From: Phoebastria nigripes
Taxonomy: Eukaryota > Chordata > Aves > Procellariiformes > Diomedeidae
Direction of reading: 5' to 3'
Length of the DNA stretch: 64,000 nucleotides
Assembly (NCBI GenBank): GCA_035582835.1
Contig: JAYKAV010002453.1
Location: 465,837 to 529,836, forward strand
The notes beneath the pieces were generated by a model, which saw only the letters and a list, made by a program, of their open reading frames with translations, was not told the origin of the DNA and did not search any database. Of the stretch, positions 1 through 12,497 are shown in pieces; positions within the stretch are counted from its first letter, which is position 1; every line of letters begins with the position of its first letter. The position numbers and the translations under genes were made by a program.

Positions 1-2196
1 CCTTCACCAATTAAGACAGTAAATTAAGCCTTTGTAAATCCTCTTAGTCCAACGTGCTGTCCTTGTCTCCTTGTTGCCCACTCATGCTGCTTCATCAGGT
101 TACTCTGTATTTTCTCATAAACCTGCCTAGTCTTAACCAAATTAAATAACTGACTATTCTTATACAATTTTTGTCATTTCACCATGTTGCTCACACTGAC
201 AGTAAAATGCATATGTTCGGAACAGAGCAACCCCGTCATCCTTAAATTCTACCAGAATTCTTTGGCACATCCAACTGGTCATGACAGTTTGCTGTGCTTC
301 AATGCACCAGCTTGAGCATCTTTTTATTTAACATCCTAAAGCCTGACAGTAATTTATTCTTATTAACAAGACAAAAAAAAACATAAACCAAAACCCCCAC
401 AGAACTAGAGTACTTACCACCACAGTCCCACCTAATTTTTTCCTTTAACTATCTACTGGAGAAGGAACTATTTCACTTACTTCCTATTTTTGTAAGGTGA
501 CGCATTACAAAGTAGACCATCTGCTTCATAGACTTATCACCCTTCTGATTTCTTTCCCATACGTTTGTCTGATGTATTTTATGGCTTTCTGTATTGGTTT
601 TGCTGGGGTTGAATTCCCCTTTTCTGAAGGGCCTCTGTTGACTCAACCTTGGTGTACCACTCTCTCTTCCTGCTTCCCTTCCGTCTGTCTGTTTTTCCCC
701 CCCCCCCTCCAGACATATGTATCCTTTCTGAGACCGGACGTTACTTAAACTTTTATGACCTAAATTTAATTATTCAAGTTGCATTGCTTCCCNAGTCAAA
801 TTATTGATGGCACGCTTCTGTGTCTGAAGGGGTAGGAGGGCAGGAACTGAATCCTTCCTCCACAAATTCACTGGGATTGTTCGGGCATGGCATTAGTTAC
901 CAGTTCAGCGTTACCTCTTCAGCAGTACTCTTGCATATTATATTTAGGGAAATACCTAGNAAAAAACTCTTATATGTGAAAAAGACAAATATCATGGCTT
1001 AGTTTCCTTTGTCTATCACAAAGATTTTCAAAACGGTTTTGACTCTGAGCGAATCTGCTTTCACTTTAAATAAGTAAAGGGAGGGGAAGATAGAAGAGGA
1101 TCTTTCTAAAATGTTAATTGTTTTTGTTTGTTTTTCTTTTTTTTTTTTTTAAATCACAGCTGGCACGTCTAAGTTTAAATAATTACGACTGATGTAGCAG
1201 AACTTGGCCAACCCCAATCAGCTGCCTCCGTACTTACTGTATATACAAGGCAGGCATTCAGAACTGCAGGAACCTGTTAAAGCACGTTGCGCAGCTTAGC
1301 TCATCTTTCCAGATCAGTAAGTACTACCGAAATCCAGTAAATACCTTTTAATGCAGAATTGTATAAAATAGTCCTTATACTGGCAAAAAAATCCTCCTCC
1401 TTCATTCTCAGAGCAATAACAAACACAGAGCAGCAAAACACAAAAAGGAAAAGTGTCCTTCAAAGTAAGAGATTTAAAATCCTACAGCTAACCAGAATGA
1501 AGTATGAGAAAATGTTCCATTTGCCATAAGTGAAAAAAAAACCCTAAGGTACACAACTCTAATTATACCTCTGATACTATCTGTATCAGTAATTAGTTAA
1601 GGCTGGGAACATTCATTGTGTAGATAGAGGTTATTTATTTATTTTTAAAAGACCTTGCAGTCTACATAAAAAAAATAGAGGTAAACAGCAATGGGCTCGT
1701 GATTAAGCCCCTTATAATATAATTTGACATAAAATTCAAGCCAAAAAAAAAAAAATCCAATGTTGATTTATATTTATTTAATTTTAACTGTAGACTAGTA
1801 AAGTTCATCAGAATATCAATAGATAATTAGGTACGGCATCATTTCTACTCCACACATTTATATGGAGGTTTTGTTTTGTTTNTTTTTTTTTTTCTTTTTT
1901 AAATACAGCAGTATTTTAATACAGTTTAACAGAGTACTAATTGTAACTTCAGACTCCCATATGTGGTAATATCTGGAAACCTTCAATTATTTAGAGACAA
2001 ATATCAATTTTGCACTTTTAAGTCTATTCTGTGAATTACACTCAAGCTCAAATTTTGATTCAAGTAGAGAAAATAATTATCATAGAATAGCCTCAACTTG
2101 TCTCAGTTCACTTTGTTAGACGTGCCAGTGTTTTACAAAAGCACAAACAGAAATGTCAGCTCTTTATGCAAGTTTTGAAAGCATACACACATTCCT

Positions 2197-2257
2197 TCAA
2201 ACAAACAAACAAAAAACAAACACACACACACACACCCCCCCCCCCCCAAAAAAAAAA
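2197..2257. repeat. composite simple repeat (CAAA)n-(CA)n-C13-A10
   Basis: CAAA units (2197-2220) pass directly into CA dinucleotides (2220-2235), then 13 C and 10 A. Such compound tracts evolve by slippage and are often variable in length. Confidence 0.9.
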
Positions 2258-4372
2258 CCAAAACAAACCCCACCTTATTCAGGATGAGTTTCTTTTTAAC
2301 ATTTTAGAAGGTAAAGATCTTCTGTTTCATGCTTACCTGTTCTCTGTTTCTGAGACCNTGAATAAACCACCTGGGTAAAAGCGCAATTTTCTGCACCATG
2401 CCTCCTCTGTAGTATTATAATCATACTCTAAAACATTTTATTCAGCGTCTTCATTTTTCTATTCCAAGTTAAACATAATCCTGCTTTTTCAAGCACACAT
2501 ATTATACAATTCAGTACCTCCCCAAAGTAACGTACAATGCAGACTATCGCTACTATCCACTGATGCTTTTCAAATGTAATCCTATACTGCAACATGTATT
2601 TGCAGTGTATTTCCAACAGACTGGTCACTCAAGTCAGATGGGTTTAGATATTTGTACGCATTGTTATTTCCACTGCTGTCGTCCCAAGAAATGCCAGATG
2701 AAGATCAGAGCAATAGGCACTGGACAGACAAAAGGACCTGCGGAGTTTACAGATAAGGTTTACAGCCAGCTGCCATCTGTTTTAGAAGAAATGGGAGAAG
2801 CGCCAGGGTGAGCAGCGATGTACCGCACTAAGCAAGGTCCAGCTGAGGGGGTGGATGCCTCAGAAGGAAAACACCTGCTTGGAAACAGTGTAGGAGAACT
2901 TCTAAGTGACTATGAGAAATAGAGCAGAAAATAAATAAAAGTCTCAAACATTGGAGCTGAGAATTCATTTATGGAAGTTATACTTTAATCTCATATCTCC
3001 AGGCTAAGCTTTAAACGTTTAGGTCAATAGCTACTTAGCGTACTGGACAACCATTTATGCTCTTTTTTTAACTATCAATGATATTGAAGCAAAATGCTAA
3101 ACTCACCAAAGCAGAGAACAAAAATATTATTCTACAACTAAAGCAAAACAGAAGAGAGGAATGTGTAGTTATTTTTAAGCACCTCTGTGGAAGTTGTACA
3201 AGATATTTTGTACTACAGTTCCTTTAGTCAACTTAGGAGCAAGTACATGCAGTAACGCATCATCGGTATTTGAGGAAGGATGCATTTATTGCTGAATCTC
3301 CAACAGTTGCAATCAAGAGATTCTGGCTCTAGCACACAGAATTAGAGACACGTGATTTCAGATCAGTCCTGTTACAGCAAGTTAAAATAAAAAAGCTCAC
3401 AGGGAGTCTTTCCATGAAATGGGTTCATTTTGCTCCACTGCCAATATAAAAAGATACTAGAAGCTGTATTTCAGTATTGACTCAAACATCAAGTGCAACA
3501 AACCGTTCAACTTGGAAAAGTTACAATAACACCTTTTTTAAAAGTTCTCTCTTCCCTAAACAGCAAGCTGAGGGTTAGAAGTACTGTAGCGTCAGAGTGA
3601 TCTCCCCCATCCTGTACCCAATTNCTTAACTTTTTTTTGTCCTGCCCTGTAAACAGGCAATAAGACTGCATCATTTCCAAAGTAAGCAATACAATAAGCC
3701 TTGACTTCCCAGAACTCCAAAACTGCCACAACACCCATATATGATTTCACTTGTAAAGAACCTAACCAAACAAAAAAACCCCACCAACCACCCCCACCCC
3801 CCTCCCTTCCCAAAAAACCTTTTCACATTACACATCCGTTCTCCAATTCTGTTCCCTGGGGAACAAAGAAACCGAAGAAAGTACATGGACAACCTTCTCA
3901 GAAAGCACTTATTTAATTAGACCAGGGCTCATGCCAAATCAATCAAATTCAAAATATTATATTTTAGTTAAAGCTAACGCTACCTCTTCCTTTCCACGTA
4001 AACAAACCACTAGCCTTTTCATTCAGTGAGAAACTGCAAACAAACTTGTTTTCCCCTGAGACATTCCAAGTCACCTCTTACTTGCACCATTTGGTAATAT
4101 TTACAGATTCTTTCCTTTCCTTAGTGCAATTTAATCTGCACCTGACGTGCAGATCCTCCTGAATTTAGGACAAGACATAAAAACAGATGAGTTATTTTAT
4201 AACCTGAATGGTGAACACAGCTTTCTCCACATGAACTATTTCTGTGCATGTACGTGGAGGGGCGGGGGGGAGAGTTTGTTCAAAGAAGTTAAACTTGCCA
4301 ATAGTCTTTAGAGAATCAGCTGAAGGAGACATGTTCTTGCACAATACGTTATTTTAAGCTTGCTGAAAACTG

Positions 4373-5209
4373 ATGCAACACACAAATGCGCATCTTCCTT
4401 TATTATTTTTAGCATGGGGATCCACCTCCCTGCTGCCCCAAGCTACACCAAGGGAATATCAAAATAATCTTCCAGTAAGGAAGAATTCTGCATGCTTACT
4501 AGACAGGATAATTACCACTGCCCTTACAGTACATGCTAATTGTACTTGGCTACAGATGGTTAAACAAATACATTCAGAGACTCGCCATTTGACTTCCAAG
4601 CCACATACAGTGAAATTCACATTTTATAAATATTTAACTGGAAGTAAAAATGGTAAGGCTTATCATAGCTGTCACAGCTTCATGCAACTGAATCAATTAA
4701 CAATAGAAAACCTTAAGACAATACAGATATGGGAAGTTTGCGATTACTCACAAAAACCTAGCTGGAACAGATTGCAATGCAATTTCCCCACTCCTGGAGC
4801 AAGTGCCCATGTGATCTCACCAAATCCCGCCAACAAAGAGGAAAAAGCTGTCNGTCCCTGCCAGCAAGTTGTTTTAAGCACCTGCCTGCACCTGGGGGAA
4901 ATAGGAAAATGCAGCAGCCGAGCCAGGGGAGCAGAGGGATGGAGTACAGCAAGAGATGGTGGGGGAGAAAAGGCCAGTGCATCACCAAGGGAGATTTCCA
5001 GTTCTTCAGTTCTGATCCTACAAAGTATTATTTGCAGTCTGAACTTTATTTATATGCAGACACACATATATACACACACACACAGAGCAGATCAAACTTC
5101 AGTCAGCACTTTAGATCTGCCAGGGGAAACAAAAACGTTCAGGAAAGTAGTGGGAACTTCTGCATTTTTCTTTTGGTTCGTGGTAAAAGTGACTGGACTG
5201 TCTAATTAG
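4373..5209 (+). other. long open reading frame (278 codons), coding status unknown
   Basis: An ATG-to-TAG frame of 278 codons runs antisense to EML4 within intron 1, with an in-frame TGA just upstream of the ATG. I recognise no domain. The N-terminus has a short hydrophobic stretch (LPLLFLAWG), the middle is rich in His, Cys, Trp and Lys, and the C-terminus contains FFFWFVVKV. A CA/TA microsatellite near 5057-5085 is read through as MQTHIYTHTH. Naively a frame this long is unlikely in sequence with this AT content. However, a second plus-strand frame is also open for 142 codons over the right half, so local composition is stop-poor. It could be chance, a decayed retrocopy, or an unannotated antisense transcript. 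Confidence 0.15.
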
Positions 5210-7185
5210 ATGAATCTTGAGGACTGATCATACAGAAGCCAGTGAACAGATTTCTTAAATTGCCTTTAATTTCAGCTCCAACCTTGTTTTTAATTCCATT
5301 TATTCTTCCATTTTAAACTCTAGCTATGCTCCCATTTCTTCTGACAATTTCTGGGCATCCCTTGTTGTAATCCACAGAAACAAAGAAAATAATATTTTTC
5401 CATTGTAGGCTTTCTGCCCCCTGCAGAAATGAAGTTTCTTCTTCCTGTTCTACCACGATGTTCATGGAATGTAAAATGTAATGCAGTTGTGGACTGAACA
5501 CCAGCTCCAGATCGGCTGCATCCATACAACAGAAAACCCCAAAAGCTCCTGCATTACAGAATTGGCTTTAGGCAATCTCAGATAAAACCACTGCATAACA
5601 GGAAAGTAGCAAATCTCAGTTCCAAATCAACACACAAACTTTTCCTTTCTGTTTCAGCAACTCATAACAAAGACAAGCTCAAAATTCATATTAAATTCAT
5701 CACCAGCCTTCTTCCTGACAAGGTATTACAGTCTGATGTTTTCAGAGCTCAAGTGCTTTAGTTAGAATCCACTGCCTTATACCTGGCTGAAACCACAGAA
5801 TCCACTGAAATTATGCAAAGCTTTGAATTTTAAAAAATAAAATAAAATAAAAATCTTATCTACAAGAAGAACACCAGCTACTAAAAAAAAAACCAAACAG
5901 AAAGCTACATCACAAGCTCAAAAAAATAAAGTCATACGTAATCAGAACCATGCATTTAAGGCTCAGTATCCTGTGAGATACTAGGGTGTTTTTGGAGGAC
6001 CACAATAAAAGCTTCTAGCAATTATCTTTCTCAAAACTGCTACTAAGATTTAAACCTATGGGATTGACAAAAAGAATATTTATACCATGTTGTTTATTGC
6101 ATCGGGGGGAAATCAAAAAGATTAGTGAAAGAGCAAAACTTTAACATCATTATCTGATAATGTGCTCTTCATAGTATCACATGCACAAGCTACAGGTATA
6201 TTTTCACATCTAAATTGGTTTTTGATTAAAGACCTGTATTTAGCATGAATGTGATGCTGTCAGTAAAAAACTAAGCTCTCAAGCTAACAGCGCCCTCTTA
6301 ACTATCTTTCTGTCTTAAAAAAAAAAGTATAAAACCTTACAGGCAACCCAATAAAATTTCTTCCTCTGGAATTTCTTACAAAGCTGTGTGCTGAAAAATT
6401 GCGAGTTTTGGATCCCATCGCCACCATCGGTTCACGCAATCAAACTGCTCTGTCTGTACTCAACCCCGCTAGCTCCAGCCAACAAACTTGCAGATCAGGG
6501 TCAGATTTTTATCACCAGTTTTTTTATGCTTATTTCTAACAGCACAAAAGACAAATTAACCAAAAGCTCAACACGAATGTTCCTCAAACTGATGCAGCTG
6601 CAACGTAATTACAAGATTACTAGTACTTATTAGAATAGTAATTATATTCTCCAAAATTAACTTGATTTTTAAATTTCAATCAGTTTGACAGACCAAGATA
6701 TTTTAAACACCTTTATAACTGCAAGTCAAGGGTTATACCCAGGGGCACATGTACCCAATGATCAACAGAACTGCTTAAAAGTCAGTGGTCTGCTCCAAAC
6801 TACAGTTACTGACTTGTGTCAGAAACTTGAAGATTGCACATGATCTTGACTAAGTCTCTACAAAGACCAAGATCTCCAGTAATTACATATAGTGAAAACA
6901 GAATAAATGATTTCTGCCTGCGGCACCGTAAGGGAAATTCCCAACTGAACATGTGCTTTTCCCTCTCAAAACCCTGCCCCATTTTCCCCAACACCAAAGT
7001 CCTCTCTTGCTGCAACAGCAGTTAAAGGTGAACTTGCAGCTCCTTCCAGCAGATACAGCTCACAGCCCAATTCCACATTCAACCACAGCAAGATGAGCTT
7101 CAGGCAACATGTAGAAAGGGGAAGAAAAACACAAACAAAACACCCACTCACTTTCCACTGTCAACAATGAAAAGAAATATTTTTT

Positions 7186-7205
7186 AAAAAAAAAAAAAAA
7201 AAAAA
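7186..7205 (+). repeat. poly-A tract (20 bases)
   Basis: Run of A preceded by five T, forming a short T5-A20 hairpin-like tract. No mobile element is recognised at this site. Confidence 0.95.
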
Positions 7206-7674
7206 TTTCACATTGACAAAATTATTAATAGTGATGTATTTTAATACTTGATTTTGCTTTCTGTAATCAAAAAAAAAATCACACATCTTCCATTAGGTGC
7301 ACTGGGCTGCAAGTTGACAGCTCTCACTTTTTCCCTGTATTTGACAGCACATTATTTTTGGGAGAGTGACTACTCCTCAAGGTATGGCGAACAGGCTTTT
7401 ACTCAAAACTGAAGGCATTCTCTTTATTATAAGTACTCCTGCTGGTATCAATCTATACCTCCAGCACCTTAAGCAATAGATCATGATTTTATTCTGTGCT
7501 TCCAGCAAACTCAAGTGTTTAAGAATAGAAGGTCAATGCATCTCCAGCCTCCTTTATATTTGACAAGTCAATATCTCTAGTACCATGCACAGCTGTATAA
7601 ATTCATACCTGGAATGGAATTTTTTCCAAATTCATTGCAAGAATTCTTAGAATTTTGGTTTTGTTTTGGTTTTT

Positions 7675-7678
<4 letters not shown>

Positions 7679-7705
<27 letters not shown>
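7679..7705 (+). repeat. poly-A tract (27 bases)
   Basis: Uninterrupted run of 27 A preceded by a T-rich stretch (TTTTGTTTTGGTTTTTTC). The T-to-A switch can fold back on itself. Confidence 0.95.
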
Positions 7706-8898
7706 GCTTTTTGGAGAGAAAGTGTTACACAGTTTTGTTATAACCTTCCAACAAATTGTATCAACACTTAGGACAAAAAAATTCATATGCAAATTTTCAA
7801 TAACAATTTTTTGCTCATTTCCAAAACAATAGTTCTGATCTCCACCACCAAATTTTCTTTTGTGGGTGATGTTCTGACCATTAAATTTGATAATACAGGT
7901 CAGTTGTGGCATAATGAAAATGAATGTTCATTCATCAAGATGCCTCATAGAAGAGATTTTCCATAGATCCATCTAATTCATCTACTAAACGCTTGTCTGC
8001 TTGTAAAGTCAACATACTTGTGTATCTTTTGACAATCAAAGCTGCTTGGCTTAGTTAAAAGGCATTCAAATACACCTTTGTTGTTGTGCAGACTTTTCCA
8101 AGTCCAAATCAAACAAAAAAAGGAAAAAATGTGTAAGTAATAATGGATCTAGTGAGGTTAGCAAAATGAATGTACTAAGGCATGATGGCAAGATTTACCT
8201 GAATTATGCACAGCTATGTGTATCTATTTGAAATACAAGGTACTCCTCTGAACACATGTACCTGTCAATGCAGCAGATAGTGGTGGGCGCTGGTTAGTTT
8301 GCCGAGGAGGGGAGGGGGATGGAGAGGGAGGTGTCCAGGAGGGAGAGCAGGAACAGAGGTATAAAATCCCCGCAATCAACACAATACAGAACTTTCATAC
8401 GAATCTTCCCTTAAAACAGGACTGTTGGACTGAAGTCTTCCAGCATTAAGCTGCTGTGCGACGTTGGAAACCCTGCCTCTGCCCAGAGAGCGTTTTCCCC
8501 AATTTGCAACTCCATTCCTCGCATTCATATGGTGGGAAAATGCTCCACGAAGCTCACGGACATCAGCTGTTCCTGAGCTGGAAACATGTTCTCCCATCCC
8601 CGTCTTCTCCCTAGCGAGTTCACAGCTCCATGATGTTCAGCTGTGACTTCCTAACACCTACTAAGGATGTCTCACTGTGCAGGAAAACAATCCCCCTGCA
8701 CCATGCCTCAGTCAAACCCTGCTCATTGCCGCATTTCACCGCGCAGATGAGCCCAAGTGCTGCAGGACAGCCACGCTCATAGACCTTGGGGTTATCCAAA
8801 CCAAACCCAAGTTTGTTTTCAGATGAAGAATGATTTACAAAACAAATTCTGACTAACAATAATCTGCCACCACCTCCGGAAAAGAGGCTCCCAAACCT

Positions 8899-8963
8899 TA
8901 AAGAAAAAAAGAAAAAAAAAAAAAAAAAAAAAAAAAAANAAAAAAAAAAAAAAAAAGAAAAAA
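8899..8963 (+). repeat. interrupted poly-A tract
   Basis: About 65 bases almost entirely A, with four G and one ambiguous base. Antisense to EML4, hence poly-T in its primary transcript. Confidence 0.95.
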
Positions 8964-9559
8964 GTCATACATAAAGATGACTTTAAAACTTCAGTAATTT
9001 TAAAGCAAAATTGATTTAAAAATAGTTCCAATATGCTGAAATCTCCTGATACTTTGTGGTTTTACTGTCATGTATTTCCCTTAAAACCACTCTTCCTCAA
9101 TTGCTTTTCCTAAAAAGGTCCTCCACACACAACCAGTGCAATAAAGCTCAAACAATGTAAATTCGTACCAAAAAAATTAACTCAAAACAATTGCAATTCT
9201 TCCTTTAATTTCTTGCCAGTTCAAATAACTTTGAATGTACCACTTTCAACATGAATACAAACTGGTTAAAAAAAAAAAAAACCACGAACAAAAAAACAAC
9301 AAAAAATGAACAAACAAACAAAAAACCCCCACCATTCATCTGCTGGACTCTGTCCTTTTCAGAAACAATTCCCAATTCCTTCTTAAAAGCAATGATGCAT
9401 TTTTAGAAGTCTACAATACAAACCATTTCTGTTCCACTGTTCAGCTTTCCACTAATCTGTTTATTAAATTTGCATTTCTGAAATGTAAGGACTGGGTGAG
9501 AGAAGAAGATACATGATCATTTTTAGAAGTTGGGTGAAAAACTAGCTGGGTCATCAGGC

Positions 9560-10535
9560 TTCAAATGCAGTGGTTGTGGTCTAATGGTTCTGGTCCAAAT
9601 GTCGATGGTTCTGGTCTAATGGTCCAACTGGCAGCTGACTTCAAGTGGTGTTCCTCATGGGTCAGCACCAAGGACAATACTGCTTCATTTGGTCAATGGG
9701 ATGGACACACCCTCATCCTATTTGTGGATGACACCAAACTGGGGGAGGACCGAAATGGTGGGGCGTAGGGCTGCCACTCCCCAGCATCAGGACAAACTGG
9801 AAGACTGGCTTGACAGAAGTCTCACAATATTCAGCAAAGCCAAATGCAGAGTCTTGAAGCAATGCCAGGATAACCCCAGGCAGCAGTGCGGGCAGAAAAG
9901 AGCTGGGGATCCAGGTGGACAAACTGAACAGGGGTCAGCAGGGCACCCTTGCAGCAACCAAGGCTAACCACGCACTGGGCTGTATGAGCAAAAGTGCAGC
10001 CAACAGGTTGGCAGAAATGATTATTCCCTTCTGGGTAGCAGCTAGACACATGTCCAGTTTGGGGTCCCCTAGCGTAGTGGGGATTGACCAACTGGAGAGA
10101 GCCCAGTGGAGGGCCATTAAGATGGTAAGGAGGCTGCAGCACATCATGTATGAGCAGAGACTGTGAGAACTGGGATACAACTCTACTCTTCGCTACCTTG
10201 GGAGGCAGGGGCTATAGAGAAGAGCGTGCCAAACACTTTTCAGAGGTGCACAGTGAAGGAGCATGCAGGAGGCAACCATCACAAGTTGCAACAAGGGAAA
10301 CTCAAACTCGGCAACCTGTTTTAGCTCTTAACCACTCTCAATAAGGATTTTTTTTTTTCCTTTGTACCCAGAGTTGTAGCCTTTCCGTCCTTGGAGATAT
10401 TCAAAACTCAACTGGAGCAAGACCCCAAGTAACACGATCTGTCTTTGAAGCCAGCGCTGCCGGCGCTGGGGGGTGTTGGACCAGATGACCTCCAGAGGTT
10501 CCAACCTGCATTTTTCAGTGATTCTATGATCTATT
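9560..10535 (+). mobile_element. CR1 LINE, 5'-truncated, diverged, with intact 3' end
   Basis: The plus strand carries the end of CR1 ORF2 (reverse transcriptase). A segment near 9717-9745 encodes LFVDDTKLGED, close to the CR1 reverse-transcriptase F-DDTKL region. Downstream are the usual CR1 blocks, including the stretch just before 10100 that ends in a GGGGTCCCC-like string. The 3' region has the typical 'tggaccagatgacctccagaggtt' signature, interrupted here by small changes, and ends in the octamer-like GATTCTATGATCT tail near 10520-10533. Frameshifts and stops make it non-functional. It is inserted antisense to EML4. The 5' boundary is approximate, because the first 70 bases are a local tandem duplication. 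CR1 is the dominant LINE family of birds. Confidence 0.9.
9571..9630 (+). repeat. imperfect short tandem duplication at the CR1 5' edge
   Basis: The string TGGTTCTGGTCTAATGG and close variants occur three times in about 60 bases. They lie at the 5' boundary of the truncated CR1. This could be replication slippage in a CR1 region that already contained a partial repeat. Confidence 0.6.
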
Positions 10536-10708
10536 CTAGGAGGGCATGCATGGTATAGGATTACAAATGTAATATACCAGCAAGCCAAAATGCACTGCCA
10601 GCCAAAATTCAAGAATAGAAGATGTACTCTACAGTCTTTTGACATACCCTTGTGAGCAGATGCTCCAAAATGCTGTGTCAAAACTCATGGGACAGGGCAG
10701 GGGGGAGG

Positions 10709-10734
10709 AAAAAAAAAAAAAAAAAAAAAAAAAA
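10709..10734 (+). repeat. poly-A tract (26 bases) after a G-rich stretch
   Basis: GGGGGGAGG passes directly into 26 A, about 175 bases beyond the CR1 3' end. It is not the CR1 tail, because CR1 ends in short octamer repeats and has no poly-A. Confidence 0.95.
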
Positions 10735-11166
10735 TCCAGAAATGCAAACACACAGTTTTTCTGACATATCTGTACATAAAGACTTCTACCTTATATACAG
10801 CAGATCATACGTTTTTGCGGTTCGCCCTCNAGCAACAGACAGAGGTAGCACAGATGCTGGTAGTATGGACTTGGCTTGAAGGGGAACAAATAGCTGGGAT
10901 GAAAGATAAGTGTTATGAAATGGAAATTTTCTTTTTTAAGATACCCTCTGCTGTTTTACTCCCACTAGATCCTACTCTAAAGTCACAATTCAATGACTGA
11001 TTTATCAATCTGTTCGAACAAAACCTGATGTCACTTATTAAATACGTACGTATCACCCATTTTGTCTCAGTTAGAGGTACTTCATTGCAGAATATCTTGA
11101 GAAGAACTTGGGGAAGAAACTTGTTTGTTTAAATAGAAGCATCTGATAGCTATCCAAAGCTATCCA

Positions 11167-11168
<2 letters not shown>

Positions 11169-11210
<42 letters not shown>

Positions 11211-11264
11211 AAAAAAAAAAAAAAAAAAAAAAAAAGCCAAAAAAAAAAAAAAAAAAAAAAAAAA
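11169..11264 (+). repeat. very long poly-A tract (96 bases, two interruptions)
   Basis: Forty A, one T, twenty-six A, GCC, then twenty-six A. It directly follows a duplicated GCTATCCAA, with no recognisable retrotransposed body upstream. It is poly-T on the EML4 sense strand. Length in the assembly is uncertain because such runs are hard to sequence. Confidence 0.95.
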
Positions 11265-12482
11265 TCCGTAACAAACAGCCCAGGGAAAATAGATTTTCTG
11301 TAACACAGCTGATACAACAAACTTTCCTCCAATATAAATGTCCTCCCGGTGTCTCACAGAGCCAGTACAACTATGTTTGGGAATTGAGAGCACTGGACAT
11401 GCTGGGCCAGAAATTCAGTTGATGTTAATCAAGAGAACCCCATCAAGGAGAGTGGATCTGGCCTGCTGTGCTTTTGTTGCGTGTGTTGAAAAAACTTCAG
11501 TGAAGCCTGTTATGATAACTTTGACTTATGTTGGTGGACAGTCCTCATGACAGAAAGTCTGCTAAGGAGAATAGGGTAAGAGATTGGTTGTTTCAGTCTC
11601 TGATAGTTTAAGTTGGGAGTGGATGGAAGTATACCACCTTTTTGAAGAATGTGAAACCAGTCTATTCTACACATAGAATACAGAAGTAATTATTGCTTTT
11701 TGCTAATAAATATAATTAAGATACTGTGTGTCTAAAGTCCATGTTAGCTTTAGGAGACAAACTGAAATTTACTACGAAGACTGGAATCTGATTTCCTAGC
11801 AAGGTGAAACAAGTAAGAGGAACCTACAGTGGTGAAAAATTTAGGTGCCAGTAGAACCTGAAGACAAGATGAGAGCCAGTAATAAGCTTTTACGTATTTT
11901 TATATGTATAAAAACACACACACACTGATCATTCTGCTTCCTGTAATTACAAGGACACACCTCATCTACGCTACTGAAAATGCTACTTTCATTTTAAAAC
12001 TACTATTTTGAAGAATTTTGTTTTCACTTGGGGACTGTGAATTTCAGGGGGTTATTAGGACGCTGCTAACTGCAGAGTCTAAATCTTATCCTTTCTCTGG
12101 AATAGGAAATGCTGATAGCCTGCGGGGGGAGGGAGAAGGAAGGGAGAGAAAAGAAAACAGGCTTGTCCAGCACTACAACTCCAACAAAAATATTCACTCA
12201 CTCCATGTTGCTTAAAGTTGTGGGCATTTGCAAACAAGAAGCCCACAAGCAAATCAAGGAGACTGAGGTGACCACACTTGGGTGAAAGTAACTTTAAAAG
12301 TTAAAATACTGGAGAATTTATGCACTAAAAGGTCTGTAATAAAAAAATGGAGGTTGAGACATTGCAGAGAGGGTACTCAACCATTAGTAAGAATGTCAAT
12401 TCTTACATTTGGAAAACATTGCCTCTGTTGTAAGAGTTTCTGCGTGAGCCGCACAAAAAGTTACTGAGCTGGGTGCAATGAA

Positions 12483-12497
12483 GGGGGGGGGGGGGGG
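12483..12497 (+). repeat. poly-G tract (15 bases)
   Basis: Uninterrupted run of 15 G. On the EML4 sense strand this is poly-C. Its length is likely to be unstable. Confidence 0.95.

Larger units (their letters stand above)
1..9559. other. EML4 intron 1, leftmost segment: no gene seen
   Basis: AT-rich sequence with T-rich tracts at 1121-1150 and 1869-1900, an 11-C run at 697-707, the composite repeat at 2.2 kb, the long antisense frame at 4.4-5.2 kb, a CA/TA microsatellite at 5057-5085, and poly-A runs at 7.2, 7.7 and 8.9 kb. A G-rich purine stretch at 8304-8331 precedes a TATAAAAT at 8360. Nothing else is recognised. Confidence 0.6.

Noticed and set aside
8360..8367. TATAAAAT downstream of a G-rich stretch, a possible antisense promoter
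   Set aside because: A single TATA string is common in AT-rich DNA and no transcript evidence or initiator accompanies it.
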